58,859 bases of DNA, from NCBI GenBank assembly GCA_017854255.1, contig JAFMIA010000013.1, positions 1 through 58,859 of the forward strand, in the 5' to 3' direction. Under the pieces are notes generated by a model. It did no database searches and had not been told where the DNA came from. It saw only the letters and a list, made by a program, of their open reading frames with translations. Positions 1-8,835 of this stretch are shown one piece after another (within the stretch, counting starts at the first letter, position 1; every line of letters begins with the position of its first letter). The stretch comes from Pseudomonadales bacterium (GTDB lineage: Bacteria; Pseudomonadota; Gammaproteobacteria; Pseudomonadales; Azotimanducaceae). Both the position numbers and the translations under genes were made by a program.

Positions 1-244
1 GCATTTTATTCAAAATATTGCTTTTAAATATCGAATTGAATATTTAAAACCGCCTGCCCTCGGCGTCACCGCTACAAGACAAAAAGCGCCAACCAAGTCA
101 ATTGGTTCGACGCAGCCGCTGATGCACTTTGTATCTTAAGGCGATTAGGCCGTGAGTTGCGCGCTGCACCCCCAATCGCCCGGCAGTCGCCCCAAGCCCT
201 CTACCGCCTTTTATCAGCCTGCCTTCGACCAATATTTTTGATCA
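1..244. other. Window edge, no gene seen
   Basis: The stretch downstream of ftsZ is AT-rich over its first 50 bases and then ordinary. I see no convincing coding frame, no hairpin with a U-tract and no RNA gene. In many relatives lpxC follows ftsZ; its start could lie just beyond the left edge, but nothing in these bases proves it. Confidence 0.4.
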
Positions 245-1402
245 TCAATCCGCCTGTCGCCTCAAAAACGCAGGGATGTCCAAATACTCAAGGTCTTGCT
301 GCTGACCCGTCGAAGCTGCACCACCCTCCTGGATTGCTTTATTTCGGATCACGGTCGGTCTATCCAATTGCTGGTAATCCGGCACGCCATCGCCCGCAAG
401 TCGTCTGCGCAGCGCCGCAGGTAACTCAGGGTTTTTATTGAGCTTATCAAGGCCTAAGCCAGTTGCGACCACGGTAACCCGCATCTCTTCACCCATTTCT
501 GGGTCAATCACCGTACCAATCACAACGGTTGCATTGTCCGACGCAAAGTTTTCAATCGTTGCACCGACCTGCGAAAATTCGGTTAGCGTGATGTCTACAC
601 CGGCTGCAATATTGACCAAAATGCCGCGAGCGCCAGAGAAGTCGATATCATCCAAGAGCGGACTCCTAACCGCGGCTTCCGCGGCTTCCAAGGCTCGATT
701 GCCACCGACTGCTGCACCACTGCCCATCATCGCCATGCCCATCTCCGACATCACGGTTCGAACATCCGCAAAATCGACGTTGATCATGCCGGGTCGGATG
801 ATTAGGTCGGCAATGCCTTGCACCGCACCCAATAGCACGTCATCTACCGCGCCAAAGGCCTCCAAGAGCGGCGTATCCTGCCCCATGATCGACAGCAGTT
901 TTTCATTCGGAACCGTGATTAGCGAATCAACATATTCTGACAGCTCGGCAATCCCGGCTTCAGCAATCTGCATGCGCTTGCGCCCTTCAAACGGAAAAGG
1001 CTTGGTGACCACGGCGACGGTCAAGATACCAAGCTCTCGCGCAATCTGCGCGACGATCGGCGCGGCACCTGTACCGGTACCACCGCCCATCCCGGCGGTA
1101 ATGAACACCATGTCGGCGCCTTCGAGCACATCTTGAATCCGCTCTTTATCCTCTAAGGCCGCGCTCTTACCCATGCTTGGATTCGCTCCGGCCCCAAGGC
1201 CTTTGGTAATGTCCGAGCCGAGCTGCAATAACGTTCGTGCAGTTAACCGCTGCAACGCTTGCGCATCCGTATTGGCGCAGACAAATTCGACCCCCTCAAT
1301 GTGATGGTCTACCATGTGCTGCACAGCGTTGCCGCCACCACCACCGACGCCAATGACTTTTATAACTGCATGTTGGGGTTGGTTATCAACTAGTTCGAAC
1401 AT
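245..1402 (-). CDS. ftsZ: Cell division GTPase FtsZ
   Basis: Tubulin-like GTPase that polymerises into the cytoplasmic Z ring and recruits the divisome. The tubulin signature GGGTGTG lies at about residues 106-112, and a glycine-rich nucleotide loop (GVGGGGGNA) near residue 18. The protein ends in the conserved C-terminal peptide (LDIPAFLRRQAD) that binds FtsA and ZipA. At 385 residues it is of normal length, with a short disordered linker. It is the last gene of the division operon, 35 bases after ftsA, and carries no obvious internal defect. Identification is secure from the signature motifs, the tail and the position after ftsA. Confidence 0.98.
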   Translation of the reverse strand: MFELVDNQPQHAVIKVIGVGGGGGNAVQHMVDHHIEGVEFVCANTDAQALQRLTARTLLQLGSDITKGLGAGANPSMGKSAALEDKERIQDVLEGADMVFITAGMGGGTGTGAAPIVAQIARELGILTVAVVTKPFPFEGRKRMQIAEAGIAELSEYVDSLITVPNEKLLSIMGQDTPLLEAFGAVDDVLLGAVQGIADLIIRPGMINVDFADVRTVMSEMGMAMMGSGAAVGGNRALEAAEAAVRSPLLDDIDFSGARGILVNIAAGVDITLTEFSQVGATIENFASDNATVVIGTVIDPEMGEEMRVTVVATGLGLDKLNKNPELPAALRRRLAGDGVPDYQQLDRPTVIRNKAIQEGGAASTGQQQDLEYLDIPAFLRRQAD

Positions 1403-1437
1403 AGAAACATCTCCAGAATTATGAATATTTGAAGCGA

Positions 1438-2676
1438 TTAGGATTCATTTCCTAACAGCCATTGTTTAACTTTTGACCACATCGAATCACCCGCAGCTTC
1501 TGCCGCGGCGGGCCGTCCCGCGCGATCGCCTTGGGCTGCGCCATACTGAAGCAGGCCAACGGCGGTTGCATAAATTGGGTTTCTGACGATATCAGCCAGC
1601 CCAGACACATTTTTCGGCTTCCCAATACTGACTGGCATATGGAAAATCTCTTCCGCCAGCTCGACCACACCTTCCATTTTCGAGGCGCCACCGGTCAGCA
1701 CGATGCCAGCAGGGATGAGGTCTTCAAAACCGCTTCGGCGTAGCTCAGCCTGAATCAACGTGAACAGCTCCTCGTACCTTGGCTCGACGACCTCAGCAAG
1801 CGCCTGTCGTGACAAGCTTCGATCTTCCCGCTCCCCAACACTGGGCACTTTGATCGTTTCGTTTTCACCCGCAAGTGAGCCTAAGGCGCAGGCATACTTA
1901 ATTTTAATTTCTTCGGCATTTTGAGTCGGGGTTCGTAAGGCCATGGCAATATCATTGGTGACCTGATCCCCCGCGATTGGGATTACGGCGGTATGCTTAA
2001 TCGCGCCTTCGGTATAGATGGCGATGTCGGAAGTGCCACCGCCAATGTCCACCATACAGACGCCAAGATCTTTTTCATCTTCAGTTAACACCGAATAGCT
2101 TGATGCCAGCTGCTCTAAGATAATGTCATCAACCCCAAGGCCACACTGCTTAATACATTTTTCAATGTTTTGCGCCGCGTTAACGGCGCAGGTCACCAAA
2201 TGCACCTTTGCCTCCAACCGAACGCCTGACATCCCCAGCGGCTCCTTGACCCCTTCTTGGGTATCAATGATGAATTCTTGAGGCAAAATATGGAGGATTT
2301 TCTGATCAGCAGGAATCGCAACCGCTTGCGCTGCATCGATCACCCGATCAATGTCAGGCTGGAACACCTCTCGGTCTCGGATCGCAACGATGCCATGCGA
2401 CCCCATGCTGCGGATATGACTGCCGGCAATGCCGGCGTACACAGACTGGATCTGACATCCTGCCATCAATTCTGCTTCTTCGATCGCGCGCTGGATCGAC
2501 TGCACGGTCGATTCAATATTAACCACCACGCCTTTTTTTAGGCCCTTGGAGCCATGACTGCCCAGACCAATAATCTCTAACCGACCCTCAGGATTAATCT
2601 CTCCGACAATGGCAACCACTTTCGATGTTCCTATGTCGAGGCCCACAATAATGCGATTTTTGTTGGCATTACTCAT
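1438..2676 (-). CDS. ftsA: Cell division protein FtsA
   Basis: Actin-like ATPase that anchors FtsZ filaments to the inner membrane and links them to FtsN and the septal synthase. The N-terminal phosphate-1 motif (GLDIGTSKV) is at about residues 12-20, and a second phosphate loop (VDIGGGTSDIA) is in the middle. The C-terminus (MWSKVKQWLLG) is the amphipathic membrane-targeting helix expected of FtsA. Length of 412 residues is usual. Its ATG overlaps the ftsQ stop by four bases (ATGA), which suggests translational coupling. Confidence 0.97.
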   Translation of the reverse strand: MSNANKNRIIVGLDIGTSKVVAIVGEINPEGRLEIIGLGSHGSKGLKKGVVVNIESTVQSIQRAIEEAELMAGCQIQSVYAGIAGSHIRSMGSHGIVAIRDREVFQPDIDRVIDAAQAVAIPADQKILHILPQEFIIDTQEGVKEPLGMSGVRLEAKVHLVTCAVNAAQNIEKCIKQCGLGVDDIILEQLASSYSVLTEDEKDLGVCMVDIGGGTSDIAIYTEGAIKHTAVIPIAGDQVTNDIAMALRTPTQNAEEIKIKYACALGSLAGENETIKVPSVGEREDRSLSRQALAEVVEPRYEELFTLIQAELRRSGFEDLIPAGIVLTGGASKMEGVVELAEEIFHMPVSIGKPKNVSGLADIVRNPIYATAVGLLQYGAAQGDRAGRPAAAEAAGDSMWSKVKQWLLGNES

Positions 2677-3419
2677 AGCTTGTTACCTTCTATTGAATTT
2701 TGGTGCGTCGTTAGGAGAACCTCTGTCGTTGGAATCGGGCCATTAATCGCCACGCCATCGGTGTAACGTGCATCGATTCGCGTGTTGGTCGGATCAACCC
2801 CCATCCGCTCAAGCCGACTGATCACAACAACCGATCGTTGCAACCGCTCACTGACATCATTGCTGCCCAGCAAAACCTGCCAACCCGCTCGGAGCTCGAA
2901 CGCCACGGCGCCTCGCGCTCTCACCTCGACCATTTCAATCAAAAAATCAGGTAGTGCACGCCGTATTTCGAGATAGCGCCGCATGACCTCATCGACCTGA
3001 TCCTCTGGCCCGTAAAGATGCGGCAAATCAATGCCCGCATGAAACCTCGACTGGAAGGCAATGCCCTCTTTATTGATAAAAGCGCTTTCATTCCAATAAG
3101 CAATGGCGCGCTCAGGATGAACGCGAATGGTCAACTCATCCGGCCAATTAAATTGCACTTCGGCGGCAGCGACCCAGGACAGCCCCTCAACTTGGGCTCT
3201 CACTTCATCAATATCATTTAGGGCATCCTCCATCGCTAACACAACCCGTCTAATTTGATCGCGCTCGCCCTCGCCAACGTCACCTAAGATCATCATGTAC
3301 CGAAGATCACTTGCCCTATTGGGATCATTTGCAGCCTGCACTGACGGCATCATCAGCAGCAGTAGCAGAGCACAAAGGACATGGTGGGATACGCCAAACA
3401 GCACCCTAGGACAATTCAT
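2673..3419 (-). CDS. ftsQ: Cell division protein FtsQ
   Basis: Bitopic divisome scaffold that binds FtsB and FtsL in the periplasm. A hydrophobic stretch covers about residues 11-28. The POTRA-like region follows, with the family pattern V-E-G-L-x-W-V then W-P-D-E-L near residues 82-97. The N-terminal cytoplasmic part is only about ten residues, and the hydrophobic segment ends in VQA-AND, which looks like a signal-peptidase site rather than a plain anchor. That is unusual for FtsQ, which normally keeps its membrane helix. At 248 residues it is slightly short. It starts with an ATGA overlap on murC. Confidence 0.9.
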   Translation of the reverse strand: MNCPRVLFGVSHHVLCALLLLLMMPSVQAANDPNRASDLRYMMILGDVGEGERDQIRRVVLAMEDALNDIDEVRAQVEGLSWVAAAEVQFNWPDELTIRVHPERAIAYWNESAFINKEGIAFQSRFHAGIDLPHLYGPEDQVDEVMRRYLEIRRALPDFLIEMVEVRARGAVAFELRAGWQVLLGSNDVSERLQRSVVVISRLERMGVDPTNTRIDARYTDGVAINGPIPTTEVLLTTHQNSIEGNKL

Positions 3420-4852
3420 GCCGCCACCTCACAGCGATACTGGCTCGCCAAATCAAACGAAAGCTTTGCAGTCTCACCCGCGCCTTGCGTCAGCACGACA
3501 TCTGCTTCTCGGATGCACTGATTTAAAACCTCGGTCGCCATCGACAGCTCGGCCAACCAATGCAGCTCTGAAAGCCCTCGAGCCTTGAGCTTTCGATGAA
3601 GGTCAGCGCCGGTTGCACCTGGAATAACGGCCTCGCCTGCTGCATAAACTTCGGAAATCAGTAGCACATCAACCAATGCCAGCACCTCAATAAATTGATC
3701 AAATAGCTCGGCGGTGCGAGAGTAACGATGGGGCTGATACACCATGACCAGTCGGCGTCCAGGCCACCCCTTGCGGACTGCCTCAATGGTCGCTCGTACC
3801 TCATTCGGATGATGACCATAATCATCGATCAACAAAAATTGGCGCTGGGTCATCGCGCACTGACCGTGCACCTCGAACCGTCGTCCAACGCCAGAAAATT
3901 GTTTGAGGCCCTGACAAATGGCCTCGTCGGCGAGGCCTTCATCCGTTGCAACCGCAACCGCTGCCACCGCGTTCAAAACATTGTGCCGGCCAGGCATTCC
4001 AAACTCGATCGACAAGGTCGGATGCGGCTCTGGCCGAATCACGTCAAACCGGCTGTACTGTTCTTTTTGAACCCAGTTCACCACCTGATAGTCGACCTCA
4101 TCCGAAAAGCCATAGGTCGCGACCGGCCGCATCATACTGGGCAACATCGAGGCAACCATTGCGTCGTCTTCGCAGGCCACGACCAAACCATAAAAAGGCA
4201 AGTTATGAATAAACGCGAGAAAGGCCTCTTTGAGCTTGGCAAAGCTACCGTCATAATTCGCCAAATGGTCCCGATCAACATTGGTCAAAACCACCACCAT
4301 GGGTTGAAGATGAAGAAAGGAAGCATCGCTTTCATCGGCTTCAGCAATCATGTAGTGACTTGAACCCAGCTGCGCGTTACTGGCTGTACGATTCAGCAGA
4401 CCCCCTATAATAAAAGTGGGATCAAGCCCTGCTTCGGCAAAAATCGAGGCAATCAGGCTCGTCGTGGTGGTTTTGCCGTGGGTTCCTGCAACCGCAATAC
4501 CGTGTCGGTAGCGCATCAGTTCAGCCAACATTTCGGCACGTCGTATAACGGGCGTTCGCAACCGCCGGGCTTCATTCAGCTCTGGATTGTCTGGATCAAT
4601 GGCGCTTGAAATCACAACCACATCGGCGCCTTGAACATGCTGACAAGCATGGCCATTAAAGAGCTGAGCGCCCTGTTTTTGGAGTCGCTCGGTGACATCG
4701 GTCGCGTAAAGGTCTGAGCCTGAAACAACATAGCCTTGATTCAACAGTACTTCAGCAATACCGCACATACCGGCGCCACCAATCCCTACAAAATGCACGT
4801 GCTTAATGCGGCGCATGGCGCGTCCGGATGATTTCAAAACATTACTTTGCAT
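3416..4852 (-). CDS. murC: UDP-N-acetylmuramate-L-alanine ligase MurC
   Basis: Cytoplasmic ATP-dependent ligase that adds L-alanine to UDP-MurNAc, the first step of the peptide stem. The N-terminal Rossmann motif (GIGGAGM) is near residue 23 and the ATP loop GTHGKTT at about residues 123-129. I chose the ATG at 4852, inside the end of ftsW, because AAGGTGG sits just upstream. A longer in-frame start at 4909 lies deeper in ftsW, and an ATG at 4816 lacks a good ribosome site. It directly follows ftsW, where murG would normally intervene, and directly precedes ftsQ, where murB and ddl would normally lie. Confidence 0.95.
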   Translation of the reverse strand: MQSNVLKSSGRAMRRIKHVHFVGIGGAGMCGIAEVLLNQGYVVSGSDLYATDVTERLQKQGAQLFNGHACQHVQGADVVVISSAIDPDNPELNEARRLRTPVIRRAEMLAELMRYRHGIAVAGTHGKTTTTSLIASIFAEAGLDPTFIIGGLLNRTASNAQLGSSHYMIAEADESDASFLHLQPMVVVLTNVDRDHLANYDGSFAKLKEAFLAFIHNLPFYGLVVACEDDAMVASMLPSMMRPVATYGFSDEVDYQVVNWVQKEQYSRFDVIRPEPHPTLSIEFGMPGRHNVLNAVAAVAVATDEGLADEAICQGLKQFSGVGRRFEVHGQCAMTQRQFLLIDDYGHHPNEVRATIEAVRKGWPGRRLVMVYQPHRYSRTAELFDQFIEVLALVDVLLISEVYAAGEAVIPGATGADLHRKLKARGLSELHWLAELSMATEVLNQCIREADVVLTQGAGETAKLSFDLASQYRCEVAA

Positions 4853-6023
4853 TGCGCGCCACCTTGGTCTTCTTTGGCACCGCAGGCGCAAGCCGACATT
4901 CCCAATCAAGACGCAGCAATAACCCGAGCATCACCAATGACACCAGCAAACTATTACCGCCAAAACTCATAAACGGCAGCGTCAATCCCTTCGTTGGCAG
5001 CAGTCCCAGGTTCACGCCCAAATTAATCAGCGCCTGAACACCAATCAGCATTGAGATGCCGGTTGCGAGATTACCGTGGAACGCGAATCCGGCCTGATAA
5101 CAACGTTTTCCAATCAACAGCCCTTGGATCACCAAAACGCTAAAGCCAATCAGCACCAACAGTGCGCCGGCAATACCGAGTTCCTCGACCACAATCGAAA
5201 ACAAAAAGTCGGTGTGCGCCTCGGGCAAGAAAAAGAGCTTCTGAACGCTATTGCCTAATCCAAGTCCAAACCATTCCCCTCGCCCAATTGCAATCAGCGC
5301 CTGGGTCAGCTGGTAGCCGCCGTCAAACTGATGCGCCCAAGGGTCTGTAAAAGAAATTAATCTGGCCAGACGATACGGCTGAAGCACAATCAAAACGACC
5401 ACCAACAACCCACCAGTGAACAGGGTCGGCAAGAAGTAGCGCATCGGCACGCCAGCGAAAAACAACATTGCCAGAACCGCGGACATCATCACGACACAGG
5501 CGCCAAAGTCCGGCTGAAGCAACAACATGCCAACTAACAGACCGGTCAATCCCAGGGGAAGCAAATAAGCAGACAGGCGCTCTTGGTATCGCGCCGTGGG
5601 GCTTGCGAGATAAGACGCGAGGAAGACCACCGCGAATAATTTGACGAACTCAGAGCCCTGCAGCGTAAAAAATCCTAGCGGGATCCAGCGCGTTGCACCA
5701 TTCACCTCACGTCCGATACCGGGCATCATTACCAGGATCAATAACATAACGGACACCGCGTAGAGCACCCAACCGAGCCGCTGCCAAACGCGAATCGGGA
5801 CAATCAGCGCGCCCAGCAAGCCAGCCAGACCCAGACCCAGAAAGACGACATGCTTACCAGCAAGATACAGTGGATGACCATAGTTTCTTGCCGCGACTTC
5901 AGAAGATGCTGACGTCACCATAATCAAACCCAGCATCAATAAAAGACCGGCAGATAACACAACGGTCAAATCCACTGGGCTGCCCTCACTGGCAACCAAA
6001 GTATTGAGACGAATGGCGCTCAT
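4842..6023 (-). CDS. ftsW: Septal peptidoglycan glycosyltransferase FtsW
   Basis: SEDS-family polytopic membrane protein that polymerises lipid II at the septum together with FtsI. The 393-residue sequence is almost entirely hydrophobic, with about ten membrane segments. It shows SEDS patterns such as PDFGA, the E-L-G-I-A-G region and the C-terminal L-P-F-M-S-F-G-G-N-S loop. The start overlaps the murD stop by four bases, and its last codons contain the ribosome site and start of murC. It fits the position after murD. Confidence 0.96.
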   Translation of the reverse strand: MSAIRLNTLVASEGSPVDLTVVLSAGLLLMLGLIMVTSASSEVAARNYGHPLYLAGKHVVFLGLGLAGLLGALIVPIRVWQRLGWVLYAVSVMLLILVMMPGIGREVNGATRWIPLGFFTLQGSEFVKLFAVVFLASYLASPTARYQERLSAYLLPLGLTGLLVGMLLLQPDFGACVVMMSAVLAMLFFAGVPMRYFLPTLFTGGLLVVVLIVLQPYRLARLISFTDPWAHQFDGGYQLTQALIAIGRGEWFGLGLGNSVQKLFFLPEAHTDFLFSIVVEELGIAGALLVLIGFSVLVIQGLLIGKRCYQAGFAFHGNLATGISMLIGVQALINLGVNLGLLPTKGLTLPFMSFGGNSLLVSLVMLGLLLRLDWECRLAPAVPKKTKVARNAK

Positions 6024-7378
6024 GCGGCACGCGCCATAATCAATTCCTCAAATCGGTCACCCCGAGCTTCATAACTCGAAAACTGATCCAGACTGGCGCA
6101 AGCAGGCGACAATAATATGACATCGCCCGCGTCAGCCAGCTGGACCGCTCGGCGAACCATACAATCGAATTCGGAAAAAACCTCAGGGACTATGAATGGC
6201 GCCAAGCTATCGGCCAACATCGCGCCCGCGTCGCCATAGACCAAAACCTGTTTAAGGCTGTGAAGCTGCGTTACTTGACGAGCAAGTTCTGAAAAATCTG
6301 CTGCCTTAGCTTGCCCGCCGAGTAATAAAATTATGGGCCCCGCGGATTCAAAATCTCTTAACGCCGATTGCGTCGCACCCACGTTTGTTGCTTTTGAATC
6401 GTTAACCCACGTTCTACCATCATGCAGCTCAATGCGTTGGCAGCGATGTCTAAGACCAGAAAATTGGCATACATCGGTTAGCATCTGATCCAAGTCGAGC
6501 CCAAGACAGTCCCCGATCGCAAGGGCAGCCAAGGTATTCATCCAATGGCTTTTCCCGTTCAGCTTCAAAGCGCTAACCGCGAGCAATACCGCTTGCCCGC
6601 GCGCGAGAAAGGTTTGCCCCCCGCGCTCAATCAATCCAAATTCAGCGTCATCTTGCGGAGGCCGATCCGAGAAGACTTGCAGTTTCCGAACCCCTTTTGA
6701 GACGGCAGAGGGCGTAGCATTCTGCGCGGCATTGTGCGCGACATCGCGATGGACAACACCTTGCTCAGCAGACGAAAAGATATGCGATTTAGCGGCATAG
6801 TAGTCATCGACTGTTTCATAACGATCTAAATGATCCGGACTCAGATTGAGTAGAGCCGCAACCTTTAAAGGCAGCTGTGTAGACAATTCAAGCTGGTAAC
6901 TCGACAGTTCTAGGACATAACAACTCGCCGCGTCATCCAGCAAATCCAGACTCGGCGCACCAATATTACCGCCAACCCGAACGGATGGAAGCTGCCGGCT
7001 TGCAAGGAACCCCACCAAGGTCGTGACGGTCGTTTTACCATTGGAACCCGTCACGCCAATTATTGGCGCTTTGGCCTGCTGCGAGAACAGGTTGATATCA
7101 TTGGTTAAGATCACGCCTTGTCGTTGAGCCTCAGCAATAGCCGGCAAAGCCAAAGGGACCCCGGGGCTGATATACCAGTGCGCACCCGATTGCGGCACAA
7201 GCTGCGCAATCGACTGCACAGTCTTGTCGTACCCTATTTTATGGAGCGTCTGACCCGCCTGATCGGAGGCTCGGTCGTCAGCCACCAAAAAATCTATTCC
7301 CTGTTGCGTTAAGAATCTGGCGACCGACAATCCGGTTTGCCCGAGACCAATCACAACTGGGACTAAATGCGGCATCAT
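6020..7378 (-). CDS. murD: UDP-MurNAc-L-alanine-D-glutamate ligase MurD
   Basis: Cytoplasmic ligase adding D-glutamate to UDP-MurNAc-L-Ala. An N-terminal dinucleotide-like fold carries GLGQTGLS at residues 11-18. The ATP loop GSNGKTT is at about residues 111-117. The C-terminal domain has the usual LLLGGQAKAADF and SPACASLDQF elements. Length of 452 residues is normal. The start overlaps murE by four bases. In the canonical cluster mraY and murF stand between murE and murD; here the two genes abut. Confidence 0.96.
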   Translation of the reverse strand: MMPHLVPVVIGLGQTGLSVARFLTQQGIDFLVADDRASDQAGQTLHKIGYDKTVQSIAQLVPQSGAHWYISPGVPLALPAIAEAQRQGVILTNDINLFSQQAKAPIIGVTGSNGKTTVTTLVGFLASRQLPSVRVGGNIGAPSLDLLDDAASCYVLELSSYQLELSTQLPLKVAALLNLSPDHLDRYETVDDYYAAKSHIFSSAEQGVVHRDVAHNAAQNATPSAVSKGVRKLQVFSDRPPQDDAEFGLIERGGQTFLARGQAVLLAVSALKLNGKSHWMNTLAALAIGDCLGLDLDQMLTDVCQFSGLRHRCQRIELHDGRTWVNDSKATNVGATQSALRDFESAGPIILLLGGQAKAADFSELARQVTQLHSLKQVLVYGDAGAMLADSLAPFIVPEVFSEFDCMVRRAVQLADAGDVILLSPACASLDQFSSYEARGDRFEELIMARAA

Positions 7379-8835
7379 GCCCGTCTGCCCCGCTGCATCA
7401 ATTCCGCCGTAACAATCGCCTCATCATTGAACGGATAACGCACGCCTTGGATCTCTTGATACCGCTCATGCCCTTTGCCGAGAATGACAACCACATCCCC
7501 CGGTTCTTGCAGGGTTAAGGCGCGCTGGATGGCCGCCTTACGATCAATCAGACAATTAGCCGGGTCTAACGGAACGGCGAGATCTCGGCACATCTCATCA
7601 ATAATCGAGGCAGGGCTCTCCGATCGCGGATTATCACTGGTAAAGAGACAGAGATCGCTGTGCTGGACTGCCGCGACCCCCATTAAAGGTCGCTTACCTG
7701 GATCGCGATCGCCACCACAGCCCAACACACAAATTAGCCGCCCCTGACAATGTAGCCTAAGCGACAGCAGCACCTGGGTCACAGCATCGGGTGTGTGCGC
7801 AAAATCAATGAGTACTGGCGGATCCGCATGAGCCACCCGCTGAAGACGACCCGGTGGCGGCTGACAATTGCTGAGCGCGGCACCGATATCATCGAGTTCA
7901 ACGCCGTACCAATAAAGCAGGCCCGCCACCGCCAGCAAGTTGCTGACGTTATGCTGCCCGAGCAACGCACTCCGAACGGTTGTGCTTCCGGCTGGAGTAC
8001 ACAATTCAAATTGAACCCCGGCTTCGTGAAATTGCAGCGCTTCGGCGCGGATCAAGGCGCCCTGTGCGTTCATTTGACTAAAGCCCAACACTTCTGGCAC
8101 CTGAGCTGCTTGCGCTAACGCGGCGAGCCAAGGATCATCTAAGTTCAAGAGCGCGCACTGCAACCCTTCCCATTGAAGTAATTTGGCCTTGGCTTCACGG
8201 TAACTTGCCATATCACCGTGGTAGTCGAGATGATCACGTGTGACATTGGTAAACACGGCGGCCTGAATCGTTGTGCCCATCAGACGGCCTTGCACGAGGC
8301 CATGGGATGACGCTTCAATGAACACCATTTCGGCACCCGCATCCAGCATGGATTTAAGCGATGATTGAATGACCCCCGCATCCGGCGTTGTGAGCCCAGA
8401 GTCCTGAAGGCTCGACAAAAACCCTTGCCCAAGCGTTCCAATAATACCCGCCGAGCGCTTTAAATAATTTAGGGCACTTGCTGCCATAAACGTCACGGAG
8501 GTTTTGCCATTGGTTCCGGTCACAGCGACCGTCATCAAATGTTTCGAAGGCTCCCCATGAAAACGGCTCGCCATTTTACCGATCTCATCCGCCAAGTTCG
8601 GCACTTCAATCACGGGGACCCCTATACCGTCTTGGGACGTTGGCGCATCACACAGTACGGCGCAGGCCCCAGCAGCCACAGCACTTTTGATAAAGCAGCG
8701 ACCATCATGCGCACTACCCTGCAGCGCAATGAAGACTTGTCCGGGCTCGACGCGCCGGCTATCTAACGCAAACCCGGCCACTGCAATATCCGGCAGGTCC
8801 ATCTTTGGCAACAGTGCGCGCAATGAGACGGTCAT
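7375..8835 (-). CDS. murE: UDP-MurNAc-tripeptide synthetase MurE
   Basis: Ligase that adds the third residue of the peptide stem. The ATP loop GTNGKTS lies at about residues 107-113. The motif DNPR in the C-terminal third is the diaminopimelate-recognition motif, so the substrate is meso-DAP, as expected for a Gram-negative wall. Length is 486 residues. The stop of ftsI and the start of murE share one base (TAATG). The next gene is murD, not murF. Confidence 0.96.
   Translation of the reverse strand: MTVSLRALLPKMDLPDIAVAGFALDSRRVEPGQVFIALQGSAHDGRCFIKSAVAAGACAVLCDAPTSQDGIGVPVIEVPNLADEIGKMASRFHGEPSKHLMTVAVTGTNGKTSVTFMAASALNYLKRSAGIIGTLGQGFLSSLQDSGLTTPDAGVIQSSLKSMLDAGAEMVFIEASSHGLVQGRLMGTTIQAAVFTNVTRDHLDYHGDMASYREAKAKLLQWEGLQCALLNLDDPWLAALAQAAQVPEVLGFSQMNAQGALIRAEALQFHEAGVQFELCTPAGSTTVRSALLGQHNVSNLLAVAGLLYWYGVELDDIGAALSNCQPPPGRLQRVAHADPPVLIDFAHTPDAVTQVLLSLRLHCQGRLICVLGCGGDRDPGKRPLMGVAAVQHSDLCLFTSDNPRSESPASIIDEMCRDLAVPLDPANCLIDRKAAIQRALTLQEPGDVVVILGKGHERYQEIQGVRYPFNDEAIVTAELMQRGRRA

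Noticed and set aside
2-4. Possible lpxC start codon on the minus strand at the left edge
   Set aside because: Only one codon is visible, and no ribosome site precedes it.
438-1136. Long open frame on the plus strand opposite ftsZ
   Set aside because: Serine, threonine and proline-rich composition of an antisense shadow; ftsZ on the other strand is certain.
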